Source: Mycolicibacterium aichiense (GTDB lineage: Bacteria; Actinomycetota; Actinomycetes; Mycobacteriales; Mycobacteriaceae). From it: 64,000 bases of DNA. Below, piece by piece: positions 13,486 to 23,104 of the stretch. A program made the position numbers and the translations under genes. The stretch's first letter is position 1; each line of letters starts with the position of its first letter. Where the stretch lies: positions 4,092,001 to 4,156,000 of the forward strand of contig NZ_AP022561.1 in assembly GCF_010726245.1 (NCBI RefSeq), read 5' to 3'. The notes under the pieces are model-generated. The model saw nothing but the letters and a program-made list of their open reading frames with translations. It was not told the DNA's origin and searched no databases.

Positions 13486-13499
13486 TAGAACAAGTTCCA
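13486..13499. promoter_or_regulatory. KstR-like operator candidate upstream of mbtH
   Basis: The 14-mer TAGAACAAGTTCCA fits the KstR consensus TNNAACNNGTTNNA at every fixed position. KstR is the TetR-family repressor of mycobacterial cholesterol and lipid genes. The site directly abuts the candidate -10 box of the NRPS operon, where a repressor would block transcription. Eight fixed positions can match by chance about once in this length of sequence, so this is only a candidate. Confidence 0.35.
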
Positions 13500-13512
13500 A
13501 ACCATACTTCGT

Positions 13513-13549
13513 GGTGTGACCCATGTCATGAAGTTGGGTGTGACTCACA
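13513..13549. promoter_or_regulatory. direct repeat GGTGTGAC and palindrome upstream of mbtH
   Basis: GGTGTGAC occurs at 13513-13520 and again at 13537-13544, 24 bases apart in the same direction, close to two helical turns. The second copy is part of the perfect palindrome TGTGACTCACA at 13539-13549. The half-site resembles that of CRP, but the central spacing is too short for a standard CRP site. The block sits just upstream of the candidate promoter. The rest of the 13456-13742 gap shows nothing else convincing. Confidence 0.3.
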
Positions 13550-13742
13550 TCACCGGATAGCAACCTTTTGTATCCAGACGCCGTCGACTGACAGTGGTGG
13601 CCACGGGTTTCTCTCAGATGGCGCAGTTAGAGCCACCTTCGTGGCATTTCGTCGTGACGCTGGCCAGTGCCGTACAAGTGCTCACAACCCGGCTACGACC
13701 ATTAGCGTCACGAGCCAGCAAGCGCGGCGCCCGGCGCCGTCA

Positions 13743-15014
13743 TCACCGCGTGACGGGACCTCTGCGGGCGAAATCCTCCAGACGGTCGGCGGCGGCGGCG
13801 GCGCTCTTGGCTGGTTCGGTGATCCTGGTGGCGAGTTCACGGGCTCGGGCGACGTACTCGGGAGCAAGAACGGCGCTCAGGTCGGCCACCAATGTCTCCT
13901 CGGTCACCGTGGAGAATCGCCGGGCGACGCCCACCTTCAACCGCTTGACCGCGCCCCCGTAGATCGCGTGCACGAGATCCCAGAACAAAATCAGCTGAGG
14001 AACTCCGGCGCGCATGGCGATGGGCGTGGTGCTCGAGCCCCCGTGGTGGACGATCGCGCGGCAGGCCGGGAACACCGTCGCATAGTTCATCAGACCGACG
14101 ACCTTGACCCGCTCGGAGTGCGGGGCGTCGCTGAAATCCGTGTTGGCCGCGCCAACCAGCGCGCGTGTCCCCAGCCGTGCGCAGGCTGAGTCGATCATCG
14201 CGATCGTGTCGGCCGGCGACTCGACCGGAATGCTGCCGAAGCCGAAGAAAATCGGTGCCGTGCCCGCCGCGATCCAGGACAGCACCTCGTCGTCGGTGTC
14301 GGCGCCCAACTCCAGGGTCAGTGTGCCGACGAACGGCCGCTGCTGGTCGAACTGTGCCCATTCGCCCGCGAGCCCGGGGAAGCACGCCTCGTCGTAGGCC
14401 TGGATTTCCAGCGACCCGCGCTCAGTGATCCGCCGGGGCGCCGAGTGCTCGGCCTTGGGCAAGCCCAGTTCGCGACGCTGGGTGTCTTCGACCTTCTTCG
14501 TCCCACGCCACGACATCCACCAGAAAGCCCGGACCACTGCCCGGCTCAGCGGTGCAGGCAGGAAAGACAGCACGCGGGAATTGGGCCGCAGCGGAAAGTA
14601 ATGCAAGGTGGCCAGCGGGATGTCGAAGTGTTCGGCGACGTTGGCGGCGGCATCTTCGAAGTTGATGCCGCTGAAGATCAGGTCTGCCCCGTCGGCCAGC
14701 GACATCAGCGTCGCACTCATGTCCTGCCAGCCCTGGAAAAGGGGGCCCGAGATCTCCCGGCGCGCTCTGGCCATCTGCCGCAGTCGCCACGGCGTGCTGA
14801 AGAAGCACGTCCAGTAATCACGGTGTGCGTCGAGAATCGATCGCGAATTCGGGCCGAATCCGACCGTGTCCGGGACCGCGGCCTTGCTGAATTCGATCAG
14901 ATCCGGCGGCACCGCCATGGACACCTCGTGCCCCCGGCGCACCAACTCACGGCCGACAGCCGCGGTGGGTTCGATATCGCCGCGACTCCCCCACGTTGCC
15001 AGTACGAACTTCAT
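13743..15014 (-). CDS. GPL-type glycosyltransferase (GT1/MGT family), copy 1
   Basis: This protein of 423 residues starts MKFVLATWGSRGDIEP and carries the GT28-like N-terminal domain plus the UDP-glycosyltransferase C-terminal domain, with the donor-binding HHGGSSTT motif near residue 322. The family includes the Gtf enzymes of mycobacterial GPL loci that add 6-deoxytalose or rhamnose to the lipopeptide; it is soluble or membrane-associated at the inner face of the membrane. Donor and acceptor cannot be read from the sequence. The ATG at 15014 matches the start of four paralogues in this window; an in-frame extension to 15332 overlaps the upstream gene and is unlikely. It follows the methyltransferase gene by 17 bases, so the two are probably co-transcribed. 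Confidence 0.9.
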   Translation of the reverse strand: MKFVLATWGSRGDIEPTAAVGRELVRRGHEVSMAVPPDLIEFSKAAVPDTVGFGPNSRSILDAHRDYWTCFFSTPWRLRQMARARREISGPLFQGWQDMSATLMSLADGADLIFSGINFEDAAANVAEHFDIPLATLHYFPLRPNSRVLSFLPAPLSRAVVRAFWWMSWRGTKKVEDTQRRELGLPKAEHSAPRRITERGSLEIQAYDEACFPGLAGEWAQFDQQRPFVGTLTLELGADTDDEVLSWIAAGTAPIFFGFGSIPVESPADTIAMIDSACARLGTRALVGAANTDFSDAPHSERVKVVGLMNYATVFPACRAIVHHGGSSTTPIAMRAGVPQLILFWDLVHAIYGGAVKRLKVGVARRFSTVTEETLVADLSAVLAPEYVARARELATRITEPAKSAAAAADRLEDFARRGPVTR

Positions 15015-15031
15015 CGCCGAATCGGGACGAG

Positions 15032-15796
15032 CTACTGGGCGGGGCTCATGGCAAGGAACTCGCCGAGATACCGGGGCGGCTTGAGGTTGAGCAGACGGGT
15101 GCGGTCGGCCTTGAGGTCGGCATAGGTCAGCGCCGCGACCTGCTGCGGGGTGTACGGCAGCGTCGACTCCGGTGTGCCCTTGCGGACGAATCCGACACCC
15201 TGGTCGCATTTGAGCACGCCGACCACGAGGTCGGAGCGGGTGCTGCGGAGCTCGACGATCGCTTTCCAGACGTCGCCGTTCCAGATGCCGATCTTCAACG
15301 GCCCGGACTGCTGCGCCATGAACTCGTCCCACGACTCCGCGCGACGGCCCGCCAACTCGAACGGCGGGTTGCAGTCGTGCAGGAAGATCACGCCGTCGTC
15401 CTTGAGGTAGCGCACGGTGTTCTCGACGTCGCGCACCACCTGCTCGTAGGTGTGCAGGCCGTCGATCAGCGCGACGTCGACCGGATGCTCCTGCAGCAGT
15501 GCCGTCTCGTTCTCGAAGAACGCGTCGCTGGTGGTCTCGAAGTATTTGGTGACCCGGCCCTTGGCGTCGGCGAGCTCACGGGTGCGCTCGGTCAGCCGGA
15601 ACGCCGGGTCGACGGCGAACTTGACGTCGGCGCTGATCCGCTGGAAGGCCTGCCCGCGCGAGACACCGATCTCCAGATAGACCGGATCGGAGCGCATGGC
15701 GAGCGCCTGTTGGACGGCCCTGATCCGGTTCACACCTGGCATCGCATCGGCCAACTTGACGAGGCCGCTGTTGAAATTGACGCCGCTGATATTCAC
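15032..15796 (-). CDS. CmcI/rhamnosyl O-methyltransferase-like SAM methyltransferase
   Basis: This protein of 254 residues has the class I SAM-binding motif YLEIGVSRG (40-48), an acidic ALIDGLHTYE segment near 113-122 and FLHDCNPP near 146. This is the CmcI/Methyltransf_24 pattern, a group often annotated as cephalosporin hydroxylase. GPL loci contain related enzymes that O-methylate rhamnose on the lipopeptide, so a sugar O-methyltransferase is the best inference. The start is a GTG at 15796. It is the first gene of a pair with the glycosyltransferase downstream, which suggests it modifies that enzyme's sugar. Confidence 0.8.
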   Translation of the reverse strand: MNISGVNFNSGLVKLADAMPGVNRIRAVQQALAMRSDPVYLEIGVSRGQAFQRISADVKFAVDPAFRLTERTRELADAKGRVTKYFETTSDAFFENETALLQEHPVDVALIDGLHTYEQVVRDVENTVRYLKDDGVIFLHDCNPPFELAGRRAESWDEFMAQQSGPLKIGIWNGDVWKAIVELRSTRSDLVVGVLKCDQGVGFVRKGTPESTLPYTPQQVAALTYADLKADRTRLLNLKPPRYLGEFLAMSPAQ

Positions 15797-15873
15797 GCGT
15801 GGTTCCTACCACAAAGGGGTTGCCCGGCATGAGGGTTTCGACTCACTCCCCGTGCGGGTAAGAATGGTCGGCT

Positions 15874-16374
15874 ATGCCGCGTTCATTCGAGATCGTCTGC
15901 GAATCCGCCGCCAGCGTCGAGTCGATTCACGCGACGTTCGGACGCGCCGACTACTGGGCGGACCGGTTGGCGGGCGACGCCGCATCCACCCTGGATTCAC
16001 TGACCGTCGATGTCGACGGGACGGTCGATGTGCACATCACCCAATACCTCGGTCGCCAGATGTTGCCCGGCCTGATTGCCAAGGCAATTCCCGGCGATCT
16101 GAAGCTCCAGTACCGCGAAACATGGCGATCCGCAGGCGACGGCCGGGTTCGGGGCGCGGTCGACGTATCGGCGGCCGGCGGATTCGGATCGAGCCGCGCC
16201 GAGAACTGGCTGGCTGCGGCAGGCCACGTATCGCAGCTGCGCTCGTCGGTAAGCGTAGAGGTCAAGATTCCCTTGGTGGGCGGCCAACTCGAGAAATCGA
16301 TCGGCGCCGGCTTGACCAAGAGCATCCCCGCAACACTGAGCTACACCACCACGTGGATCGCCGAACACGGATAA
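15874..16374 (+). CDS. DUF2505-like protein (SRPBCC fold)
   Basis: This protein of 166 residues starts MPRSFEIVCESAASVESIHATF and matches in pattern the actinobacterial DUF2505 proteins, which are predicted to have the START/Bet v 1-like lipid-binding fold. No signal peptide, membrane segment or catalytic motif is seen. It is divergent from the methyltransferase, with 77 bases between them, and lies 70 bases before the first acyltransferase. Such proteins are usually chromosomal household genes of unknown role; a link to the lipopeptide pathway is only positional. Confidence 0.75.
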   Translation: MPRSFEIVCESAASVESIHATFGRADYWADRLAGDAASTLDSLTVDVDGTVDVHITQYLGRQMLPGLIAKAIPGDLKLQYRETWRSAGDGRVRGAVDVSAAGGFGSSRAENWLAAAGHVSQLRSSVSVEVKIPLVGGQLEKSIGAGLTKSIPATLSYTTTWIAEHG

Positions 16375-16444
16375 ACCACCCCTTATTGACGGACGCGAAT
16401 GCAACAATGCCTCGACCGACACAGGCGTCCGCTCGACAAGTTAG

Positions 16445-18646
16445 GTGATCTTGCACCAGGCCGACAGCGTTAGCCCCACCGCCAGCCGGCCGACCCGACG
16501 CTCCGAACCGGGAATATTCCGTGCAGACATCGAAGGTCTGCGGGCCGTCGCCGTGCTGGCCGTCGTGCTGTTTCACGCCGCGGTTCCCGGCATCGGTGGC
16601 GGGTACGTCGGCGTGGACGTGTTCTTCGTCATCTCCGGATTCCTGATCACCGGGTTGCTGTGGCGTGAACTAAGCGGCACCGGGAAGGTCCGGCTGCACA
16701 ACTTCTATGGCGCTCGCGCCCGCCGCCTGTTGCCGGCATCGGCCACCGTCGGCATCGTCACGATGGCTGCTTCGGTGATCCTGTTGCCGCCGTTGCAGGC
16801 TCGGCCCGCCGTCACCGATGGGATCGCCAGCGCGCTCTACGTGAGCAACTACCAGTTCGTCCTGCGCGGTGTCGACTACTTCAGCAACCACATCACGCAG
16901 TCGCCGTTCCTGCACTACTGGTCGCTCGGCGTCGAAGAGCAGTTCTATCTGGTGTGGGCACCGATGTTGCTCGCCACCGTGTGGCTGCTCCGGCTGGCGC
17001 GCCGAGCGCGACACCGGCCGGCGGACGGCGTCACATCGTCAAAGCGCCCGTTCATCGTCCTGCTCACACTGGTCGCAGTGGTGTCGTTCGTCCTGTCTTT
17101 TCTGGGCAGCTACATCCTGCCGGCCGCGGCGTTTTATTCCTTGCCCACCAGGGCTTGGCAGCTGGCCGTCGGCGGGTTGGTGGCGCTGACATCCCTTGGA
17201 TGGCAACGCCTCTCGCCTCGGACCGCCGCCGCCACGAGCTGGGCCGGCCTGGCTCTGATCGTGCTGGCCTGCGGGTGGCTCAGCCCCGCCACCGTGTACC
17301 CGGGGGTCGCGGCACTGCTGCCGACGCTCGGTGCGGCATTGGTCATCGGCGCCGGCTGCGCCACACCGACCAAGGGCGGCGGACGCCTGCTCGGATGGGC
17401 GCCGATGCGCGCCATCGGTCGCATCTCCTACTCGTGGTACCTCTGGCATTGGCCGGTGCTGGTCCTCGCACCGTTCGCGCTCGGGCACTCGCTCGGCTTG
17501 GCCGAACGGGTCATCGCGTCGCTCTTGTCGGCCGGACTTGCGTGGCTGACGCTGCGGTATCTTGAGAACCCGCTGCGGTTCGCGCTGGCCATCCGCACCT
17601 CCGGATGGCGAAGCCTCGGGCTCGGCGCTGTCGCCACCGTGATCGCAGTCTGTGTCGGGCTGGGGCTTCTGAAGGTTGCACCCACGCCTATCGGGCACGG
17701 TGCCGCCGCAACGCCGGTGACATTCACCGAGGTAACCGTCGCGACGGGCGCGCCCTCACCGACCTACCGCGCCGCGGTGAAGCAGATATTCGCCCAAGTG
17801 CAGACCGCCGTCGCCGCGTCGGCCGACCTCACATCCGTACCCGCCAACCTGGCGCCCTCGTTGTTCGACGCTCTCGCCGAGAAGAAGGGCCTGTCCTTCA
17901 ACGGGTGCCTACGCGGGCCGTTCGAGAGTGGACAGCCCGAATGCGCCATGGGTGACACCACGTCGGCAACGACGATCGCCCTCGTCGGCGACTCGCACGC
18001 GGCGATGTGGACTCCCGCGTTCCAGCGGGTCGCTACCGAACGACAGTGGCGCCTCGAGCTGATGGCCAAGGGCGCCTGCCCGTTGCTGGATATACCGATC
18101 ACCAATCCGTTGAGCCGATTGGCAGAGCTCCTCGCACACTGCGCGGAATGGCGCCAGGAGATCGTCCGTCGGCTGAAAGCCGAGCGGCCGCGGTTGATCG
18201 TGCTGAGCCTGTGGCACGGCTACGGGACCACCGAATCCCTGTCCGGCTACCGGTCCTATGACGCTGGGTGGATCGACGGCCTCTCCCGCATGGTGCAGAG
18301 ACTCCGCGATACCGGCGCCGACGTGCTGGTGCTCGGACCGATCCCGGATCCGCACTTCCATGTGCCTGCGTGCCTGTCGGGCTATCTGGATAACGTGCCG
18401 GCTTGCACACCGACTCGATCGTCCGCGGTCAACGCATCAGGGATCACCGCCGAGGCTGCCGCGGTCACGGCGAGCGGCGGGCAGTACGTCGACACCACCG
18501 ACTTGTTCTGCACCCTGCAGCGCTGCCCGGTCATCGTGGGCAACACCCTCGTTTACCTCGACGAGAACCACATGTCCCAGACCTACGCACGGGCGCTGGC
18601 CCCGGTGGCAGCGGCCCTGGCCGATCGCGCGCTGGCCCAGAAGTAG
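16445..18646 (+). CDS. AT3-SGNH membrane acyltransferase, tandem copy 1
   Basis: This protein of 733 residues has an N-terminal acyltransferase-3 domain with about ten membrane segments (roughly 30-400), including DIEGLRAVAV, catalytic-type His44 in LFHAAVPG and VFFVISGFLITG. A C-terminal periplasmic SGNH domain follows, with GDSH at 515-518 and the Asp-His pair in DENH near 705-708. AT3-SGNH proteins move acyl groups, often acetyl, from the cytoplasm onto sugars of envelope glycans. Here the target is probably the GPL-like sugars. The GTG start at 16445 is taken; a TTG six bases later is equally possible and is mirrored in copy 3. Copy 2 follows after 14 bases. Confidence 0.9.
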   Translation: MILHQADSVSPTASRPTRRSEPGIFRADIEGLRAVAVLAVVLFHAAVPGIGGGYVGVDVFFVISGFLITGLLWRELSGTGKVRLHNFYGARARRLLPASATVGIVTMAASVILLPPLQARPAVTDGIASALYVSNYQFVLRGVDYFSNHITQSPFLHYWSLGVEEQFYLVWAPMLLATVWLLRLARRARHRPADGVTSSKRPFIVLLTLVAVVSFVLSFLGSYILPAAAFYSLPTRAWQLAVGGLVALTSLGWQRLSPRTAAATSWAGLALIVLACGWLSPATVYPGVAALLPTLGAALVIGAGCATPTKGGGRLLGWAPMRAIGRISYSWYLWHWPVLVLAPFALGHSLGLAERVIASLLSAGLAWLTLRYLENPLRFALAIRTSGWRSLGLGAVATVIAVCVGLGLLKVAPTPIGHGAAATPVTFTEVTVATGAPSPTYRAAVKQIFAQVQTAVAASADLTSVPANLAPSLFDALAEKKGLSFNGCLRGPFESGQPECAMGDTTSATTIALVGDSHAAMWTPAFQRVATERQWRLELMAKGACPLLDIPITNPLSRLAELLAHCAEWRQEIVRRLKAERPRLIVLSLWHGYGTTESLSGYRSYDAGWIDGLSRMVQRLRDTGADVLVLGPIPDPHFHVPACLSGYLDNVPACTPTRSSAVNASGITAEAAAVTASGGQYVDTTDLFCTLQRCPVIVGNTLVYLDENHMSQTYARALAPVAAALADRALAQK

Positions 18647-18660
18647 AGAGGCCGGGCTGG

Positions 18661-20796
18661 ATGGGGAAACCAGGGTTCCGTGCGGACATCGAGGGATTGC
18701 GGGCGGTCGCAGTTCTGGCGGTGGTCCTCTTCCACGCCGAGGTGCCGGGCATCGGGGGCGGGTTCGTCGGCGTCGATGTCTTCTTCGTCATTTCAGGGTT
18801 CTTGATCACCGGGCTGCTGTGGCGTGAGGCGAATTCCACCGGCACGGTCCGATTGCGCGGCTTCTACGGCGCCCGCGCCCGCCGACTGCTGCCTGCCTCG
18901 GCACTCGTCGGCGTCGTCACCGCGATCGGCGCGGCCGTATTGCTGCCGCCGCTGCAGGCCCGCACCGCCTTCGGCGACGGTATCGCCAGCGCGCTATACG
19001 TCAGCAATTACCGCTTCCTCCTGCAGGGGGTCGATTACTCCGCGCCGTACCTGCCGCCGTCGCCGTTCCTGCACTATTGGTCGCTCGGTGTCGAAGAGCA
19101 GTTCTATCTGGTCTGGCCGGCGCTGATCCTCGGTGCGGCCTGGCTGATCCGGCGGTCGCGCCGGCGCACCGCAATCCAGGCGACCGCATCCGTGCGCCCC
19201 TACCTGGTGATCCTCGCCGTAGTCGCCGTGATCTCGTTGGCAATGTCGCTGGTCGCGTCGTACTGGGCGCCGTTCGTCGCATTCTTCTCGTTGCCAACCC
19301 GCGCGTGGCAGCTGGCCGTCGGCGGTTTGATCGCACTGACCGCAGGCCAATGGCGCCGACTCTCACCACGTGCGGCCGCGATCGTCGGGTGCGCTGGGCT
19401 CGCCGTGATCCTGGTGACCTGCCGCCAGTTGAGTGCCAGCACGCTATATCCGGGTACCGCGGCGCTGTGGCCGACGCTCGGAACGGCCATGATCATCGGC
19501 GCAGGCTGCGCCGCACCCGATCAGGGATGCGGACGGCTGCTGGGTGCGGCGCCGATGCGCTCCATTGGTCGCATTTCCTACTCCTGGTACTTGTGGCATT
19601 GGCCGGTGCTGATATTCGCGCCGCTGATCGTCGGCCACTCATTGGGGCTGGCAGGCCGGCTGACCGCGGCTTTGCTGTCGGCCGGGCTCGCGGTGCTGAC
19701 GCTGCGGTTCGTCGAGAACCCGTTGCGGTTCGCTCCGAAGATTCGCGAGTCGCCTTGGCGCAGCCTGGGATTGGGCGCGGTGACCACCGCAGTCGCGGCC
19801 GCTGTGGGCGTGGCCCTGCTGGTCGTGGTGCCGACCCCGGTCGGACGTGGAGCTCCGGCCAGGCCGCTGAATTTCACCGCTTTGCCACCTCCGATCGCGC
19901 GGGGCGACGCCGCGTCCTATGACGAGGCGGTCAAGCATGCGTTCGCCGAAGTGCAGTCTGCGGTGGCGGCATCAGTTGATCTGAGGGATGTCCCGTCGAA
20001 CCTTCAGCCGCCACTTGCCGACGCCGCGGCCGAGCTCAACGACATGTACCGCAGCGGCTGCATGCTCAGCGGTTGGCAGGTCTCCGCGCCTGAGTGCGCC
20101 TCCGGCGACACCGCGTCGACGAACGCGGTGGCGGTGGTCGGTGACTCGAATGCGGCGATGTGGAATCAGGGCTTCCGCGCTATCGCCGAGCAGCGCGGTT
20201 GGCGGTTGGAGATGGTGGTCAAGGCAGGCTGTCCATTGCTGGATCTGCCCATCACCAGCCCACAACTGCACCGGGAGTACACCGAGTGCGAGCAGTGGCG
20301 TGGTCAGGTGGTCGACCGGTTCCGCGCCGAGCACCCGAAGCTGATCGTGGTCACGATGTGGCGGCAGTACGGTCCCGGCTCCGGCTACCCGGCTGGCTTG
20401 ACGTCGTACAGCGCGTCGTGGAACGACAGCCTGACTCGCCTCGTCCGGCAGCTGCGTGACGCCGGCGCACAGGTGCTGGTTCTAGGTCCGATCCCCGACC
20501 CGCACTCGGTGCCGCCGATCTGTCTGTCCGGTCACCTCGCCGACGCGACGGCATGCTCAGCGAGCCGATCGCGCGCGGTCGACGAAGCCGGTATCGCGGC
20601 GGAGGCCGCCGCGACCACGGCGGGCGGCGGCCAATACGCCGACATCACCGACCTGTTCTGCACCGCGGAGCGCTGCCCGGCCATCGTCGGCAACACACTG
20701 GTGTACCTCGACAAGAACCACCTGACGATCGAATACGTCCGGTTGCTGGCACCGGCCCTCGGTGCACTGGCGGATCGTGCGCTCGCGATCAGTTAG
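18661..20796 (+). CDS. AT3-SGNH membrane acyltransferase, tandem copy 2
   Basis: This protein of 711 residues has the same layout as its neighbours: AT3 domain with His25 in LFHAEVPG and FFVISGFLITG, about ten membrane segments, then a periplasmic SGNH domain. The SGNH block I reads GDSN (494-497) where both paralogues have GDSH; the Asp-His pair of block V is intact in DKNH near 684-687. The catalytic Ser, Asp and His are therefore all present, and the Asn may shift substrate choice. The ATG at 18661 is preceded by GAGAGG at a good distance. The N-terminus is shorter than in copies 1 and 3. It is probably co-transcribed with copy 1. Confidence 0.9.
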   Translation: MGKPGFRADIEGLRAVAVLAVVLFHAEVPGIGGGFVGVDVFFVISGFLITGLLWREANSTGTVRLRGFYGARARRLLPASALVGVVTAIGAAVLLPPLQARTAFGDGIASALYVSNYRFLLQGVDYSAPYLPPSPFLHYWSLGVEEQFYLVWPALILGAAWLIRRSRRRTAIQATASVRPYLVILAVVAVISLAMSLVASYWAPFVAFFSLPTRAWQLAVGGLIALTAGQWRRLSPRAAAIVGCAGLAVILVTCRQLSASTLYPGTAALWPTLGTAMIIGAGCAAPDQGCGRLLGAAPMRSIGRISYSWYLWHWPVLIFAPLIVGHSLGLAGRLTAALLSAGLAVLTLRFVENPLRFAPKIRESPWRSLGLGAVTTAVAAAVGVALLVVVPTPVGRGAPARPLNFTALPPPIARGDAASYDEAVKHAFAEVQSAVAASVDLRDVPSNLQPPLADAAAELNDMYRSGCMLSGWQVSAPECASGDTASTNAVAVVGDSNAAMWNQGFRAIAEQRGWRLEMVVKAGCPLLDLPITSPQLHREYTECEQWRGQVVDRFRAEHPKLIVVTMWRQYGPGSGYPAGLTSYSASWNDSLTRLVRQLRDAGAQVLVLGPIPDPHSVPPICLSGHLADATACSASRSRAVDEAGIAAEAAATTAGGGQYADITDLFCTAERCPAIVGNTLVYLDKNHLTIEYVRLLAPALGALADRALAIS

Positions 20797-20891
20797 TGCG
20801 ACCAACCTCTTCGCCAAATGTCCACTGACGCCGCCGCCGGAGTGTAAGAATGCCTCGACTCAATTGACGCATTCGCTGATAAAGCAGGTAG

Positions 20892-23087
20892 GTGATCTTG
20901 GCTCACGCCGACAGCCTCAGGGCTAGCGAAGAACAGCACAGTCGGCGCCCCGAAAAGTCGCACTTCCGCCCGGACATCGAGGGCTTACGTGCCATTGCCG
21001 TGACCGCCGTCGTGTTGTTCCACGCTGCCGTGCCCGGCATCGGCGGCGGCTACGTGGGCGTCGACGTGTTCTTCGTGATCTCCGGCTTCCTGATCACCGG
21101 CCTGCTCTGGCGGGAGGTGAGCGGCACCGGCAGCGTTCGGCTGCGGAAGTTCTACGGCGCCCGCGCGCGACGACTGCTGCCCGCATCGGCCATGGTCGGC
21201 GTCGCCACGATGGTCGCGTCGATACTCCTGTTGCCGCCTCTGCGTGTTCCGACGGTCCTGTACGACGGCATCGCCAGCGCGCTCTATGTCGGCAACTACT
21301 GGTTCGTCATCGACAACATCAACTACTTCTCGGATCTGCTGACACCCTCGCCCTTCCTGCACTACTGGTCGTTGGGCGTAGAGGAGCAGTTCTATCTGGT
21401 CTGGGCGCCGCTGCTACTCGGAACAGCTTGGGTGATAAGGCGTTTCCGGCGCGACAAGACGCGTGCCATCGCGTCGTCGCGGCGCCCGTACCTCATCGTC
21501 CTCACGCTGGTCACCGTCATCTCGTTTGCAATGTCACTGGTGATCACCTACGTCGTGCCCACGTTGGCGTTCTTCTCGCTACCCACGCGGGCGTGGCAGT
21601 TGGCTGTCGGCGGACTGGTCGCGCTCACCGCAATTCATTGGCAACGCCTCTCTGCCCTGATAGCGGCGATTGCCGGCTGGCTCGGTCTTGGCATGATCGT
21701 GTTCGCCGGCGTGTGGTTCACCTCGACGACACCGTTTCCCGGCACGGCAGCACTGCTGCCCACGCTCGGTGCGGTACTCGTGATCGGCGCCGGCTGCGCG
21801 ACGCCATCAGAGGGTTGCGGACAATTCCTGAGCACGTCGCCGATGCGCGCCATCGGCCGCATTTCCTACTCCTGGTACCTCTGGCACTGGCCGGTCCTCG
21901 TTCTCGCACCGGCACTGCTGGACCGTCCGCTGGGATTGGGCGAACGGATCATCGCGGCCCTGCTTGCAGCCGGGTTGGCGTGGCTGACCATGCGTTATCT
22001 GGAAAACCCGCTGCGGTTCGCCCCGAAGATCCGCGACTCCGCGTGGCGCAGCCTTGGCCTGGGCGCCGTGGCCACAGCGATCGCCGTCTTCGTCGGCCTC
22101 GGGCTTCTGCAGGTCGTGCCGACCCCGATCGGGCGCGGCGCACCGGCAGCCGCGGTGACCCTCACCGGCCCGTCGGTCCCGACCGGCTCAGCCATCTCGG
22201 CCTACGACGCCGCCGTTGCACAGACCGTCGCGCAGGTACAGACCGCGCTCGCGAGTGCCGTCACGAGCAACGCGCCCGTACCATCCAACCTCGCCCCGCC
22301 GCTGAACAACCTGGCCGCCGAACAGGTGGACTTCACCTACCAGGGATGCCTGCGATCACCGTACAACAGCGGGCAACCCGACTGCTTCATGGGCGACACC
22401 AGCTCGACAAATACCGTTGCGCTGATTGGTGATTCGCACGCCGCGATGTGGACGCCGGCGTTCCAGCAAATCGCCGCCCAACGGCACTGGCGCCTGCAGA
22501 TGATGGCCAAGGAAGCGTGCGCCCTGATCGATGCACGATCCGGCGGCGCGTTCGGCCAATTGGTCGAAGATCTTCAGCACTGCCAGCAGTGGCGCGACGA
22601 GATCTTGACCCGGCTCGCGGCCGAACGCCCTCGACTCGTTGTGGTGAGCATGTGGCGGGGATACGGCATCGACGAGACGATGTCGGGCTTCCGCGCATAC
22701 GACAAAGCCTGGCTGGACGGCATGACACACCTGGTGCGGCAACTGCGCGATATGGGCACCGAGGTGCTGGTGCTCGGGCCGATACCGAGCCCGCACGCCA
22801 ACGTGCCGATCTGCGTGTCTGGTCATCTGGACAATGCGGCGGCCTGCTCGCTGGCCCGTTCGGCGGCGGTAGATCCATCCGGTATCAGCGCCGAGGCCCG
22901 CGCCACGGCCGCCGGCGGCGGGCAGTACGCGGACCTAACCGATCTGTTCTGCACCGCCCAGCGCTGCCCCGTCATCGTCGGCAACACATTGGTCTACCTC
23001 GACGTGAGCCATCTGACCCTGCAGTACTCGCGGGTGCTGACCCCAGCCATCGCAGCGCTAGCCGACCGTGCACTCGCCCACCGTTAG
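20892..23087 (+). CDS. AT3-SGNH membrane acyltransferase, tandem copy 3
   Basis: This protein of 731 residues has the AT3 domain with His44 in LFHAAVPG, about ten membrane segments and a C-terminal SGNH domain with GDSH near 513-516 and DVSH near 704-707. Its closest relative in the window appears to be copy 1: both begin at GTGATCTTG and share the upstream words AATGCCTCGA and a GTAGGTGATC-like ribosome site, so the gene was duplicated with its leader. It is predicted to acylate a different position or sugar of the envelope glycolipid. The epimerase gene follows 17 bases later. Confidence 0.9.
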   Translation: MILAHADSLRASEEQHSRRPEKSHFRPDIEGLRAIAVTAVVLFHAAVPGIGGGYVGVDVFFVISGFLITGLLWREVSGTGSVRLRKFYGARARRLLPASAMVGVATMVASILLLPPLRVPTVLYDGIASALYVGNYWFVIDNINYFSDLLTPSPFLHYWSLGVEEQFYLVWAPLLLGTAWVIRRFRRDKTRAIASSRRPYLIVLTLVTVISFAMSLVITYVVPTLAFFSLPTRAWQLAVGGLVALTAIHWQRLSALIAAIAGWLGLGMIVFAGVWFTSTTPFPGTAALLPTLGAVLVIGAGCATPSEGCGQFLSTSPMRAIGRISYSWYLWHWPVLVLAPALLDRPLGLGERIIAALLAAGLAWLTMRYLENPLRFAPKIRDSAWRSLGLGAVATAIAVFVGLGLLQVVPTPIGRGAPAAAVTLTGPSVPTGSAISAYDAAVAQTVAQVQTALASAVTSNAPVPSNLAPPLNNLAAEQVDFTYQGCLRSPYNSGQPDCFMGDTSSTNTVALIGDSHAAMWTPAFQQIAAQRHWRLQMMAKEACALIDARSGGAFGQLVEDLQHCQQWRDEILTRLAAERPRLVVVSMWRGYGIDETMSGFRAYDKAWLDGMTHLVRQLRDMGTEVLVLGPIPSPHANVPICVSGHLDNAAACSLARSAAVDPSGISAEARATAAGGGQYADLTDLFCTAQRCPVIVGNTLVYLDVSHLTLQYSRVLTPAIAALADRALAHR

Positions 23088-23104
23088 CTACCAGGAGGCT
23101 TCTG

